Below, piece after piece: positions 34,000 to 45,569 of a stretch of 64,000 nt of DNA. The notes beneath the pieces are model-generated. The model searched no databases and was not told the origin of the DNA. It was given only the letters and a program-made list of their open reading frames with translations. The stretch spans positions 5,268,497 through 5,332,496 of the forward strand of contig JAJEKV010000062.1 of the NCBI GenBank assembly GCA_021234155.1, in the 5' to 3' direction. The position numbers and the translations under genes are program-made. How positions within the stretch are numbered: the stretch's first letter is position 1; each line of letters opens with the position of its first letter. This stretch comes from Isoetes taiwanensis (lineage: Eukaryota; Streptophyta; Lycopodiopsida; Isoetales; Isoetaceae).

Positions 34000-36900
34000 T
34001 ACAAACATGGGCACAACGCATAATGAAGAGTACAATGATGAAGATGAACAGAATACGATGATGAAGATGATGACAATGCCCCTATGGATCTACTTCATGG
34101 AAGTTGAGGAACCCATAGCCGACATGTTAGATGCATTTGGCCCAATCTTCTAATACAACGACCTAGATGACGATATAAATACTCCCTAACGATGGTCATG
34201 AAGATCACGCTTTATTGGAGGAGGCGATAAAAGCATTATATCCAGTGCAAGCATATCTAGATTGACGACATCTTTATTGATATTAAACCTTCAAGCCAAA
34301 TTCAAATGGAGCAATGCCAATTGTTAATGGCTTTGTTAGAGTAAGTACAATTGCAATCACTTGACTTATTGAATTTGTAGTTGAATGTATACGTAAAGGT
34401 CCGTTTTTATACGTGTTATTGCAAGAGAAAATACTCCCACAAGGGAACACTATGCCCAAAAGTCGCGACCGAAATAAAAAATATATTGGCAAATCTCTTG
34501 GTTTAGGCTACCATAAGATTCACGCTTGTCCAAATGATTGCATGGTATATTATCCGGATGACATCTACAAGAACACGTAAACATGCCCTAAATGTGGTGC
34601 CTCTAGGTACAATGCGGATGCCAAGGGAAAGACCGCCCCGATGAAGGTGGTTCGCTACTTTCCATTGATCCCTCGCGATAAGGCTATTGTTTCGATGTGA
34701 ATCTCTAGCTTCGCTCATGGGTTGGTGTGCCGCTAATGCGTCGAAAGTGACAATGTACTCAGCGTGGTTAGTGACTGCAAAGCAATGGAAGCATATTGAT
34801 GAAACATGGCGAATTTGGAAGAGAGCCACCGAAATCTCAGTTAGGGTTGGCAACGGATGGTGTTAATCCTTATGGGCGTCAATCACCGCGTGGTCAACTT
34901 GGCCGATAGTGTTGATCAACTATAATTTACCACCGTGGTTACTCATGAAGACTAGCCATTTAATGGTAGTACTATTAGTTCCAGGAATCGAAGAAGCCGG
35001 GAAAGTCTAGATCCATATCCGAAAATAGTTATTGATGAGCTTTTGACATTGTGGAGTGAAGGTATTGAAGTTCTGATGTCTCAAGAGAACTTCGTCTTTG
35101 ACGAAGATTTACCTTGAGAGCAATCTTAATGTGGACAACGAAAGCGATTGGCCTGGTTTGTATGAACTCTCTACGGACTCCAAGTGTCCGGATATGCGGC
35201 ATGTCACTTGTGTGGGTTTGAACAGTTGAACTCTCTCGCCGGTCAACGGCATTGCACAAAAATGTCTATGCAAACTTCAAGAGATATCTCGCCAATGGAA
35301 AATCGACTTCGACACGTAGGTCCAAGAGAAAAACATTGCACCAAGAGCCTCCCAAAAGGTTGACAATGAGAGATTGGGGTAACATGTGGGATGCCGCCAA
35401 GGAAATAAGGTTAAGGGAATGAAGTGGAAAGCATCCTTCTTCCTTCTACCCTATTGGATGTAATTGAAGATCCATCATCTTCTTGATCCCATGCACATCT
35501 TTAAAAACGTTTCGCCGCCTATTTGGAAGCATGTCACCGGACGTAAGGACACGTGATGCAGACGAAAGATCTACAAGAAGCTGGATCAAAATCTAAAGCA
35601 TGGTTAAATGTCGAAGAAGGAATAAGGCCACAAGTGGATTGATCGCGTGCCTAGAAAATGTATGAAACCCGCTCGAGAAGCGATCAAGGCAATAAAGACT
35701 CCGGCAGATATATGCATTCGCTATGCAATTGTTTCTCTAACGAAGGGAGTTAACTGGGTTGAAATCTCATGATTGGCATAAGATGTTGCGCTTGTTATGC
35801 CTATTGTTCGAGGGGTCGCCTCACCGACGGTCCACTACATGCAATATGTCTCCTATCGAAGTTTTCCGTGGTTCAATCGGATTTAGAAAACACTGATGCT
35901 GAACTCTCACTTAACATTTTTTCTTTCTTAAATGATATTTAGATGGATTACAAGGAAGGAGATACCGACAAAATGAAATTGCGGACATGCTAACTAAGGT
36001 CGCTGAGGCATGTTGTATGCTAGAGAAAGAATTCCCAACAAGTTTTCTCGACATACAAACTCACTTACTAGTGCATTTAGTGGACGAAGTAGAGCTTGCA
36101 GCACAACAAATCCTAGATGGATGTTTTTTTTATAGAACGCTTTCGAAGGTCCTCAAGGACTTCAGACGTCCGAAGGCAAGGCCGTAGGGTTGCATGGCCG
36201 AGGGTTGGTTAGCACGAGAGTCATTATTCTATGTCACCGAAGTTCTTGGCTGATCTACACCCCAATGCTCCACGATTATGGACCGATGAAGACACTCCAA
36301 CTATAATTGGAGAAGTTCCCAAGGAAGACCACGTAAGAAATTGTTCACACTAGAAGAACAGTGCAAAAGTCAATAAGTTTCTCATCTACAACTCCACTCC
36401 CATGGAGAAATGGATAAAAAAATACGAGGAAGAAAAATAAAGAGAGATGAGGAGAGAAGACGCTATCGACAAAAGAATCGCAAAACAACCACTTCCGTGA
36501 TCATCTAGGGTCCCGCCAAGTGAGATAAACAATAAATGGCTGCTCGAACAACTAGAGATGGCAAGGCAACGTGGCTTAACATGTTTCTAGCTTAAGAATT
36601 TGCATATGCTAAAGGCGTGTCACTATTTGTAAGTGCAACTTAATAGCATATAATTCAATGAAGTTTCGTTTAAGTTATTTTGAACATTTGTTCCTTTACT
36701 TTGTAGTATAATTCATATGCATCAATATGGTCTTCCGGGTGCTCACTTTCTCGACGACAAAGTGTGGATCATGGCAAACGACTTATGATTGTGGTATATC
36801 AGCAAAGTTTAGTACGCTTTGCCGACCGGTAGTGCAGACCCAAACCCAATCGAGGGCAATGTTGGAATGGATTGGTACTATAAAGACTATCATGGAGGTT

Positions 36901-37060
36901 GATGTCGGTAGTGCATTCAAAACAATGTTGTTTGATGCCTAATGGTTTGATCTTGTGTGTACTGGTGCTCATGCCACGATGACGCAAAGATCCGAAAGTG
37001 GCCTCAGATTCACTAGATTCAACCGGCGCCGGTATCGTGGTCAAGACACACCGTGAGGGT
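34000..37060 (+). pseudogene. CACTA TNP2 transposase body, decayed
   Basis: Family signatures occur in order but in shifting frames: EEAIKALYPVQ (34,218), HKIHACPNDCMVYY (34,510), TCPKCGASRYNADAKGK and VVRYFPLIPR (34,580-34,675), LGLATDGVNPYGRQSP (34,840-34,890), NYNLPPWLLMK (34,918), VLLVPGIEEAGK (34,970), LLTLWSEGIEVL (35,040), MHIFKNV (35,491), LEKEFPTSFLDIQTHLLVHL (36,022, in the DUF4218 region), YRTLSKVLKDFRRPKARP (36,131), and GMDWYYKDYHGG-like sequence (36,868). These match plant TNP2. At least ten frameshifts and stops are visible, including a TAA inside the zinc-ribbon-like block (KNT then TCPKC). It is non-functional as given. Confidence 0.88.
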
Positions 37061-37694
37061 TGAGCAATGTGAACGTATGTTTACTTGGATGCAATAAAAT
37101 TTATATATGTCATTAACAAAGGAACTAATGTAATAGAGGTTTTGTAGGTCACCTTCGCCCGCATCCTTTGCAAGATCGGTGGTGGTTCAGAAGTTCCATG
37201 TAAGGCTCGCCCCCCGCCGCATATTTGAAGGTGAAGAAGAGATGGCGGTCAATAGGGAGGTTGGGGGTTGGGGGTTTGGGGAGACTATTGTCATGATAGA
37301 AGACTACCATCGATTGAACCTTCATTACTTTATTATGATTATTATATTTTCTTCCCACATATGAATAAGAAAATACTTTGGCATGCTTAATTTGTGTATA
37401 CTACAAACCATATTAGGCAACATTAGTATTGCAACTTCGGTTATCATAGACATTTATGCCAAGTTAATTGGCATCCTAGTATAGACCTATGGCTTGCAAG
37501 CCGATCGTCGCAGCTTCTACATACAAACAGAGTACACGCTTTATGTTTAATTAATCATAAAATGTGAAGATTCCCTTCAAAATGCAAGATTCATATACAA
37601 AAATCATATATGTATTCCCTTCAAAATACAAAATTCATATAAAAAACCCATACACAATTCAAATACACAAAACAAAGTGGATGCCAGTGCACAT

Positions 37695-38202
37695 CTAGTG
37701 GTATATATCAGCATCCAGTGTGATCCACTCGCAGGCTCGAAGGTGCTCGACGGTGATTTCCTCCACCCCGCCGAACAAGCCTCCCGGCATGGAATCCAAG
37801 CCCTCCCGGCGTGTCTCGCTTTCCCCAAGGAATTCATATACGAGCACTTCCCCGCATGCCCTCGGGTTGGTCGGTGCAACTTTTGAAAGTAGGGCTTCAA
37901 AGAAATGTTTCCCTTCCCAAAGGCCCCTATCCTCTAGCATACGGGCCAAGCACAACGAGCTCACCATGCATTTCTTCAGGCACTCGAGCCTGTATTGAGG
38001 GAAGGTTCCGGCCTCCCAGTAATGCGAGCGAGGTCTTTCTTGCCCCCTATCATGCAGCTTTGTCATGGCTTGCTTGAACTCCGGCCTTTCTTGGGTTAGG
38101 TTCGTCTCTAGCCACTCGGACCGAGGCAGCTCGAGTGCTCCAAAGAAGCCCGCACGGCCTCGGTGCAAGATCAGCGGGCATGCATCGAGAAGCGGCCATG
38201 GC
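37695..38202 (-). pseudogene. Unrecognised ORF in CACTA right part, one frameshift
   Basis: A continuous minus-strand frame runs from about 38,199 to a stop near 37,695. It contains GALELPRSEWLETN, AMTKLHDRGQERPRSHYWEA, GTFPQYRLECLKKCMVSSLC, ALLSKVAPTNPRACGEVLVY and VEHLRACEWITLDADIYH. Its frame has no ATG at the 5' end. A well-placed ATG (GCCATGGCCG context) at 38,202 lies one frame off and reads MAASRCMPADLA before joining the long frame near 38,170 if one base is gained or lost. Codon content and the TCCTCC-rich leader look genic. It lies opposite to TNP2, as accessory or captured genes do in CACTA elements. I do not recognise the family. Function is unknown. Confidence 0.5.
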
Positions 38203-38344
38203 GGATGTAGGTGAGGAGCCCGGAAGGAGGAGGAGGAGGAAGCCGAGGGCGCAGGAGCAGAGGGACTGAGGGCTACGGAGAAGCCGGAGGACTAATAGGG
38301 CAATATATATGGCATCTCAAAGATACCTAAAACAAAACAAATTT

Positions 38345-38450
38345 CGACGACGCCGTTATATCCTCGAACGTCGTTATAGACGCCGTTAAACGACCTTTAA
38401 ACGCCGTTAAACGACGCCTATACGCCTTAAAACGACGCTCTACGTTCTTT
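38345..38450. repeat. CACTA right subterminal repeats
   Basis: CGACGCCGTTATATCC, GAACGTCGTTATAGACG, CCGTTAAACGACCTTTAAA and CGCCGTTAAACGACGCC are close variants of the left subterminal word. They mark the right side of the same element. The array is about ten times shorter than on the left. Confidence 0.75.
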
Positions 38451-39540
38451 AAAAGTCATCGCACGGCTTTCATTTTTCCCCATTTCTTTATGATTTGAGT
38501 ATTGCGAATCCATCCTCTGATCCTAGTTTTTCATTGCAGTTATTGTGAGTTTTTTTTTCTTTATTGCTTTTGGGATACATGGCCATGGAAGGTATGCTTC
38601 GACGCTTGAACCCGGTCGAGGAGATGAGGATTCAAGAGCGAGATATGGAACCCGGCTTTCACAAGTAAGGCTACACTCAGAAGTTTATACACTTTTATTG
38701 TATTTTATCTATTTTCTAATCTATAGCTTGGTGTAGGAGCCGCCGAGGGCATGAGAAGGAAGGGAATCCTCCTGAACCCCCCTCCACTAAGATGAGGACT
38801 ATGAAACAACGATCCATCTGATGAAAGTGTTAAAGAAGTATGTGATTGGTGAGAAGGCATCAACCAAATTGCTAGGAACCGCTGAGTCGCCTAGCATGAT
38901 GAGGGTGCTTCTTGAAAAGATGGTCAAGGTTTGGAAGCACCACAGAAAAAACAAAGATTAACATGATACTAGCGCCGACATATGCATGGTCGACGCCCGC
39001 ATATACTCTGACATGGAGCTATGGTTCAAAGGGGATGGACAAGGGAGGACTTCACGATAGAAACCATAAGCCAAGCTCGTGAGGAGTATGTCAATTGTTC
39101 AAGTGATCTTTTGTTCAATAAACCTATGTTTTGTACATTGTTATATTTTCTCTTGGGTACAATCTAGCATTGATACATATGCATGAACATGATCCGGCTG
39201 GATTCTTGAAGATATTTTGCATTCTTTTCGTGGATATCGCTTCTTCTTCACTTTGAACGATTTGCCATTTTGGAGCCCTCGAGGTTTCTAAGGACATTTC
39301 GACTTGGACCGGAGAACCAAATTTTCGAGATTATTTGTGGTTTGGACTCTCCTCAGAAGCTTTACAAATGGGACACTTCCATGTTCTAAATCTTTCAAAT
39401 GCACATTCTAGAAGTTTAGATGGACAAACCCCTTGGATTTTTTCTCCAACCCGACCGATAGAAGCAGCCACTAAATTTATGTTTCTTTGTGGCTTGAAGT
39501 CAACTGTATCTTCCAAATCTTCAAATCACCCCTTGCTGTT
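38451..39540. other. Unassigned, possibly transposon coding remnant
   Basis: The plus strand has scattered open pieces (STKLLGTAESPSMMRVLLEK, KVWKHHRKNKD, YSDMELWFKGDGQGRTS, FFFTLNDLPFWSPRGF) in changing frames. An intron-like TTTTTCATTGCAG lies at about 38,527-38,539. No family is recognised. It may belong to the CACTA element or to another insertion. Confidence 0.35.
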
Positions 39541-39544
39541 TCCC

Positions 39545-42500
39545 ACAATCGGCCAGCTGCCCCCCGGGACCGCTCTAATGCTAACCCTTTGACCTAGACC
39601 TTCTCCAAAAATTCAAAATTGGGCCGTGGTGCCGAGATGAATTAGGGATCCCTGGCAAAAACCGAATTTATTTTCGCGGCAATGCATTAATTACGAATTT
39701 AATGTCTTGCCACCGCTCCAAGAGCTCGACTTCTACTTGCCACATCGGGAGGAGGAAAGGCCCAAACTCCGCGGGGGTCTATCCATTCCGGGCCCTTGTT
39801 CGTGATTCTCGTTGCCGCTTCTGGCCAGTCCTGGGACCGTGCAATCAGGGCCGAGATCGGGCCCCAAAACGTAAAACCCTTCTAGAGCCCGGCAACCCAC
39901 GGTTTACGCTTTGAGGCCCCTCTCCTTTTTGACTCCCGGCCGGACCTTTGCCGCCGTGCACTTGAAGTGGAGTTGGGGTGTTGATGCCGAATGCAGCGCT
40001 TGAGACCCTAAAATCCTCCTGAGGCCGCTTCCTCTCAAATTTCCTCTCCCCAAGGCCCCGGGGACCTGGCCGAGGCAACCTCCCCCTCTCCTTGTCAATG
40101 GCGATGCCGACCGCCAATGGACCCTCCCTAACGCCGACATTGCCCCTGGGGACCAAGTTCCGGGGCAGAAGACCACCCGAACTCCAAGAAGCCAAAAGTA
40201 GCTCACTTCCATCACACTCGTAGTCAATTGGCCTAGGATGTGCATGCGGATACCGCCGTGGGAGGGCGTGAGTGTTTCCTTCTTTTCGCAAAACCGACCG
40301 CGGTAACTTGCTCCCTAGGGTAATTTCGCCATTTCTAACGAGATTTGGCAGGTCTATTTGCCATTCCGAGCATCCCGTGCCCGAACGACAAAACAAGTCT
40401 GCGGTTTCTACAAGGTCGACATCGTGACGCCCCGGTGACAAGTTCTCCCTACCGATCTGGAATCTTTTGGACCTTCCCCGAAGAGGGGCCCCCGAACGGA
40501 GGATCCAACGGCCGGATAGGGGAACCAGTTCCGGAGGGTGGTCATTAGCGGCACGGGAGGGCCGCCAGAAGGGGAAGGCTTCGAACTTTTTTTGGATCCC
40601 CGCCCCGGGGTCCTGACTCTCCCCCTCTTGTGAGGGATCCCCGCAAGGTCCCGGGTCTCGCTTGACTTGGGAAGGGTGCCAGCCGTTGCCCTCGCAGAAC
40701 GCTGCCCCCTCCAATCGCTCTAATGCTAACCCTTTGACCTAGACCTTCTTCCAAAAATTCAAAAATTGGGCCGTAGTCCGGAGATGAATTAGGGATCCCC
40801 GGGCAAAACCGAATTTATTTTCGCAATGCATTAATTAAGTGAATTTACAATGTCTTGCCATCGCAACCTTCGACTTCTACTTCTGCCACATCTAGGAAGG
40901 AAGGGCCCAAACTCCGCCCGCCGACCCTTGTTCCAGATTCTCTATTGCCGCTTCTCGGCCAGTCCTGTGCAACAGACCAGACCTCTACCCCCCAAAACGT
41001 AAACCCTTCTAGAGCCCGGCAACCCACTGGGTTTACGCTTTCGAGGCCCCCTCTCCTTGTCAGATTCGGCCGGACCTTGCTCCGTGTCTTGAAATGGGAG
41101 TTGGGTGTTGGACGCCGAGCGCTGACCCTAAAAATCCCTCCTGAGGTCTGCTTGCCCCAAATTTCCTCTCCCCAAGGCCCCGGGGACGACGGGCCCTCCC
41201 CTCCCTCCCAATCGCTGACCGACCTGCCAATGGACTTTAACGCCGACATTGCCCTCGGGACCAAGTTCCGCGGGGCCAAGACCACCCTCGGAACTCCAAG
41301 AAGCCTGCCAAAGTAGCTCACTTACATCACACTCTGAAGTCAATTGGCCTAGGATGTGCATGCGGATACCGGCCGCGGGAGGGCGGAGTGTTTCCTTCTT
41401 TCAAGAAAACCGACCGCGTAATCCTGCTCCCTAGGGTAATTTCGCCATTCCTGACGACATTTGGCATGGTCTATTTGCCATTCCTCAGCATCCCGGTGCC
41501 CGAACGACAAAACAAAGGCGTTTCTACAAGGTCGACATCGACGCTTGTTTGACAAGTTCTCCCGACCGACCGAATCTTTGGACCTTCCTCAAGAGGGGCC
41601 CCCGAACGGAGGATCCAACTGGCCGGATAGGGGAACCTGCCCGAGGGTGGTCATTAGCCGCAGCCCCGGGAGCGCCGCCAGAAGGGCTGCCGAACTTTTT
41701 GATCCCGCCCTGGGTCCCACTTCCCTCTTGTGAGGGATCCCCGCAAGGTCCCCGCCTCGCTTTGACTTGGGAAGGGTGCCGCCGTTGCTCCCTCCAAAAA
41801 CCGCCGCCCCTCGACCGCTCTAATGCTAACCCTTGACTCTAGACCTTCTCCTAAAATTCAAAATTGGGCCGCAGGGCGAGATGAATTAGGATCCAAATTG
41901 CAAAAACCGAATTTATTTTCGTGGTAATGCATTAATTGCGAATTTACTTAATGTCTTTGCCATCAAAGTGCTCCCCCACTTCTACTTTGCCACATCGGGA
42001 GGGAGGAAAGGCCCAAACCCCGGGCCCGCTGCCTCCCCCTTGTATTCTCTGGCCGTGGCCGTGTCCCAGTGTAACAGACAGGGACTCGCCCCCAAAACGT
42101 AAACCCTTCTAGAGCCCCGGCAACCTTACGTGGTTTACGCCGCTTAGGCCCTCTCCTTGTCGGTATCTCTCCCGACCTTTGGCGCCGCCGGTCTTGAAGT
42201 GGGAGTTGGGGTGTTGACGCCAGAGCGCTGACTCCTAAATCCTCCCGAGGTCGCTGCCCCAAATTTCTCTCCCCTGCTGGCCCCTCGGGATCTGACGGGC
42301 GGACCTCCCTCTCCTGAATCATCCGACTTTGCCAATGGACTCGTAACGCCGACATTGCCCCGGGACCAAGTTCCGCGGCCAGAAGACCACCCCGGAACTC
42401 CAAGAAGCCCAAAGTAGCTCACTTCCATCACACCGTAGAATAATTGGCCTAGGATGCATGATACCGTGGGAGGGCGGAGTGTTTCTCTTTCGCGAAAACC

Positions 42501-43820
42501 CTAATCGCGTAACTTGCTCCCTAGGTAATTTCGCCATTCCGACGATTTTGGTGGTCTATTTGCCATTCCTGAGCATCCCCGGTGCCCCAACGACAAAACA
42601 AGGCGGTTTACAAGGTCGACATCGACGCCCTCCGGTTTGACAAGTTCTCCCGACCGATCTGGAATCTTTTGACCTTCCCCCGAAGAGGGGCCCCTCGAAT
42701 CCGGGATCCAACGGCTTGATAGGGAACCTGCCCCGAGGGTGGTCACTAGCGCACTGGGAGCCGCAGAAGGGCTGCCTCGAACTTTTTGATCCCCGGCCTC
42801 CTCCCACTCCCCTTTGTGAGGGATCCCCAGCAAGGTCCCCGCCTCGCTTGACTTGGGGAGGGAAAGCCAAACCTCTGCTCCCCCGCAATGGCTGCCCCGA
42901 CCGCTCTAATGCTAACCTTTTGGGACTTAGACTTTCTCCTCGGTTCAAAAAATTGGGCCGCAGGCCGAGATGAATTAGGGGATCCACCGCAAAAAACCGG
43001 AATTTATTTTTCGCGGTAATGCATTAATTTCGAACTTACTTCTAATGTTCATCGCTCAGCAGTGCGACTCTCTACTTTGCCACATCTGGGAGGGGAGGAA
43101 GGCCCAAACTCCGCCCGCCGGGCCCTTGCTCCTCAGATTCTCAAAGCCGCTTCTGGCCAGTCCCAGTGCTACTTGCCCAAACGCAAACCCTTCTAGAGCC
43201 CTGCAACCTCAATGGCTTTACTGAGGCCCTCTCTCTGTCGATTCCTCGCCGGACCTTGCGCCGTCTTTGAAGTGGAAAGTTAGGTGTGTTGACGCCGAGC
43301 GACCTCTAAAATCCTCCCGAGGTCGCTTTTCCCTAAATTTCATCTCCCCTGCCCTCGGGACGGACGGGCGACCTCCCTCTCCTGAATGCTGGACTGACCG
43401 CCAATGGACTCAGAACGCCGACATTGCCCCGGACCAAGTTCGCGGGCCGAAGACCACCCCAACCCAAGAAGAAGCAAAGTAGTCCACTTCCATCACACTT
43501 CTAGTCAATTGGCCTAGGATGCATGCGGATATCGTCGTGGAGGGCGTGAGCAGCCTTTCTTTCGCAAAACCCATCAGGTAACTTTTGCTCCCTAGGGTAA
43601 TTTCGGCCATTCTGACGACATTTGGCAGGTCTATTTTCTGCCATTCCTGAGCATCCCTGCGTCTCTTTAACGACAAAACAAGCAAGGCTTCTACAAGGCC
43701 GACATCGTGACGCCTACGGTTTGGACAAGTTCTCCTAATCGATTCGAATCTTTGGACTCTTCCTAAGAGGGGGCTCCCCGAACGGAGGATCCCAACTATT
43801 CTGATAGGAACCGGCTCCGG
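39545..43820. repeat. Tandem satellite, about 1.1-kb unit, about 4 copies
   Basis: The word CGCTCTAATGCTAACC marks unit starts at 39571, 40716, 41816 and 42902 (spacings 1145, 1100 and 1086). Each unit repeats the same landmarks: AATTTATTTTCGCGGTAATG, CCCAAACTCCGCCCG, AACCCTTCTAGAGCCC, GGGACCAAGTTCCGC, TCAATTGGCCTAGGATG, CGAACGACAAAACAAG, AAGAGGGGCCCCCGAACGGA. The fourth unit breaks off near 43,820. Units differ by many 1-4 base indels. Long ORFs inside the units (such as a 289-codon one on the minus strand of unit 1) are not shared by other units and are incidental. The presence of a CGAACGACAAAAC start-like word suggests an LTR-derived satellite. Confidence 0.9.
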
Positions 43821-45569
43821 AGCTTTACTGCAAATGATTTTACTTCTTCCTTTCTTGATACTACCCATATGCTGATTGTGCAATTGGGTGTCAATAAGAA
43901 TGTAAACACTTGATTGAAATCAAGGGAGATGTAGTGAGTAGATAGAAGCAAAATCTGAAGAAAAACAATCGAATGCAAATCAAAACAGAACAAATGTTAA
44001 TTACATGCAAGTAGGTTTTTACTACGGGCAAACTTTTACTGGCGATAATGTAACATAGCTATCACAATGTAAAGGAAAACCAAATACTAAATTCAAATGT
44101 ATTTGAACAAAATATTTTATCAATACACCCTATCAAATACATCATTCAACATTGAATGTAAAGGAAAGTCAAATACCAAATTCATATGCATTTACGATCA
44201 CATGTAAATGCAAAGTAAAATCAATGCAATACACCCTATTAATACACCCCGTAAAGGAATTCGAGAAAAAGCACTTCATGGCACATGTAAATGTAAAGTC
44301 TGAAAGCAAATACATTTCCTCTTTTGGTAAAAGACAAAACCAGCCAAATCAAATGTTAATACATTTATGTACATGATGGAAACTAACTACATCTAAGTAC
44401 ACTCAAACTAATTATGTAATCAAAATAGAAATAGATGTACCTTGGGAAGGGATTAAAAGCGATTAGCCACCATGGTCTTCGGACCATGAACAATCATGTA
44501 CACATGTATTAGTCGTTGAAACCACGAATATAAGACAAAATAGACAATATGTATGACCCACGAGTGGAGATATTACCATGGTCGGTCAAGGCAATCATTA
44601 CGGTACGCTACAAAGTATTGCTTATATGTGAGAATGAAGCTCGCCTTCTTTGCGGTATGGGAGGCGGGGGCTGCGGAGCCTATCGGGTCTGATCTTTCCA
44701 AATGCTTAGTCATCTCCTTTATTCTATTCTCACGGTTGGAATTAACTTCCAAATCCTTGCTGATTTTTCAATGGCAGCTTCTAATTCTTGCAAATCGACC
44801 TTTAAACAATCAATGGGAATCATTAGATCATCTAAGTCAACAATATAACTTGATTTCTCCTCCCTAAATGGGATGCCAAAGCCATTTGCACATGGGTTAG
44901 CTTCCCGCTTGCTTTTAAACCTGCCATAATTTGAACTACTCACATATTTTTGCATCTTTACTGCACAAGTCTTGTCAAAATGCTTTATCACTCTCATGCT
45001 TCAGCGGTTCAATTTCCATTGTTTTCCTTTTCTCTTTTAAAGTCTCGTATTTCATCAAGCATGGAGAAGGAAATCTAATGGTCTTGTTTCCCTTCACCTT
45101 TTCATCATTTCAACTGCTGCCCCAATTCTACGAGGCATACATTTAATAGCTTTAACATTGGAAGACTTTCGTAGCTAATTCGTCAGGTCGATTCTTTTTG
45201 AGAGCCTTTTGAATGAAGACTTGCACTTGCTTTCACCTCATCCCAATCAATGCTTACCCTTTGTAATGAAGTGCATATGCTCGGACAAAATACAATGGAA
45301 TGTGATGATTTGCAATGTCCCTCCTACAAAAAACGTGCTCATACCACGGAAAAAAAATCGCCATCAACGGGCTTAATCACGCACTCTTGATAACCCCCCG
45401 GCCAGGGGCTTGAACCCCAAACATCACACTATTTGCACTAGCCACGGAAACATGCTATCAAAATTGTTGCTCCTAAGTCACTTTGATGCTTACCTTGTCA
45501 AACTCGAGGCGAGACCCTCCGATCTGAAGACCCACTCTTGAGTTTTGGTGGCCAGTTCTGGTGGGGAGA
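43821..45569. other. AT-rich stretch with a minus-strand coding remnant
   Basis: From about 43,821 the sequence is AT-rich. CAATACACCCTAT(C/T)AA words repeat near 44,124, 44,229 and 44,245. The minus strand at about 44,700-45,250 has Lys/Glu-rich open blocks in several frames (VQVFIQKALKKN, KGNKTIRFPSPCLMKYETLK, SSNYGRFKSKREANPCANGF, SYIVDLDDLMIPIDCLK). They look like one decayed protein, perhaps transposon-encoded. I do not recognise it. Confidence 0.4.
45395..45450 (-). mobile_element. Possible tRNA-derived SINE head
   Basis: The minus strand reads TGGCTAGTGCAAATAG, then TTTGGGGTTCAAGCCCCTGG. GGTTCAAGCCC fits a pol III B box inside a 5-bp T-arm-like stem, and TGGCTAGTG resembles an A box about 20 bases upstream. 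No full cloverleaf and no clear 3' tail are present. It may be a SINE head or chance. Confidence 0.3.

Larger units (their letters stand above)
30596..38450 (+). mobile_element. CACTA (En/Spm) DNA transposon, degenerate
   Basis: The left end CACTACAAGGGATCGTCGACG-like sequence begins at 30596, exactly inside the gypsy pol. CACTACAAG is the canonical CACTA terminus. Subterminal repeats of the GTCGTTTAACGAC type fill 30,605-31,035 and 31,610-31,790 and recur at 38,345-38,450. Between them, on the plus strand, lie TNP2 transposase exons, a SET-like coding stretch and the decayed TNP2 body. No inverted CACTA end (TAGTG) was found past 38,450, so the right end is lost or lies beyond a rearrangement. 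The boundary given is the last subterminal repeat. Confidence 0.85.

Noticed and set aside
36800-37358. Minus-strand ORFs of 70-80 codons in the TNP2 region
   Set aside because: They are antisense to decayed transposase coding and have no motif of their own.
39845-40714. A 289-codon minus-strand ORF
   Set aside because: It lies within satellite unit 1. The other units have frameshifts at the same places and no shared protein, so it is incidental.
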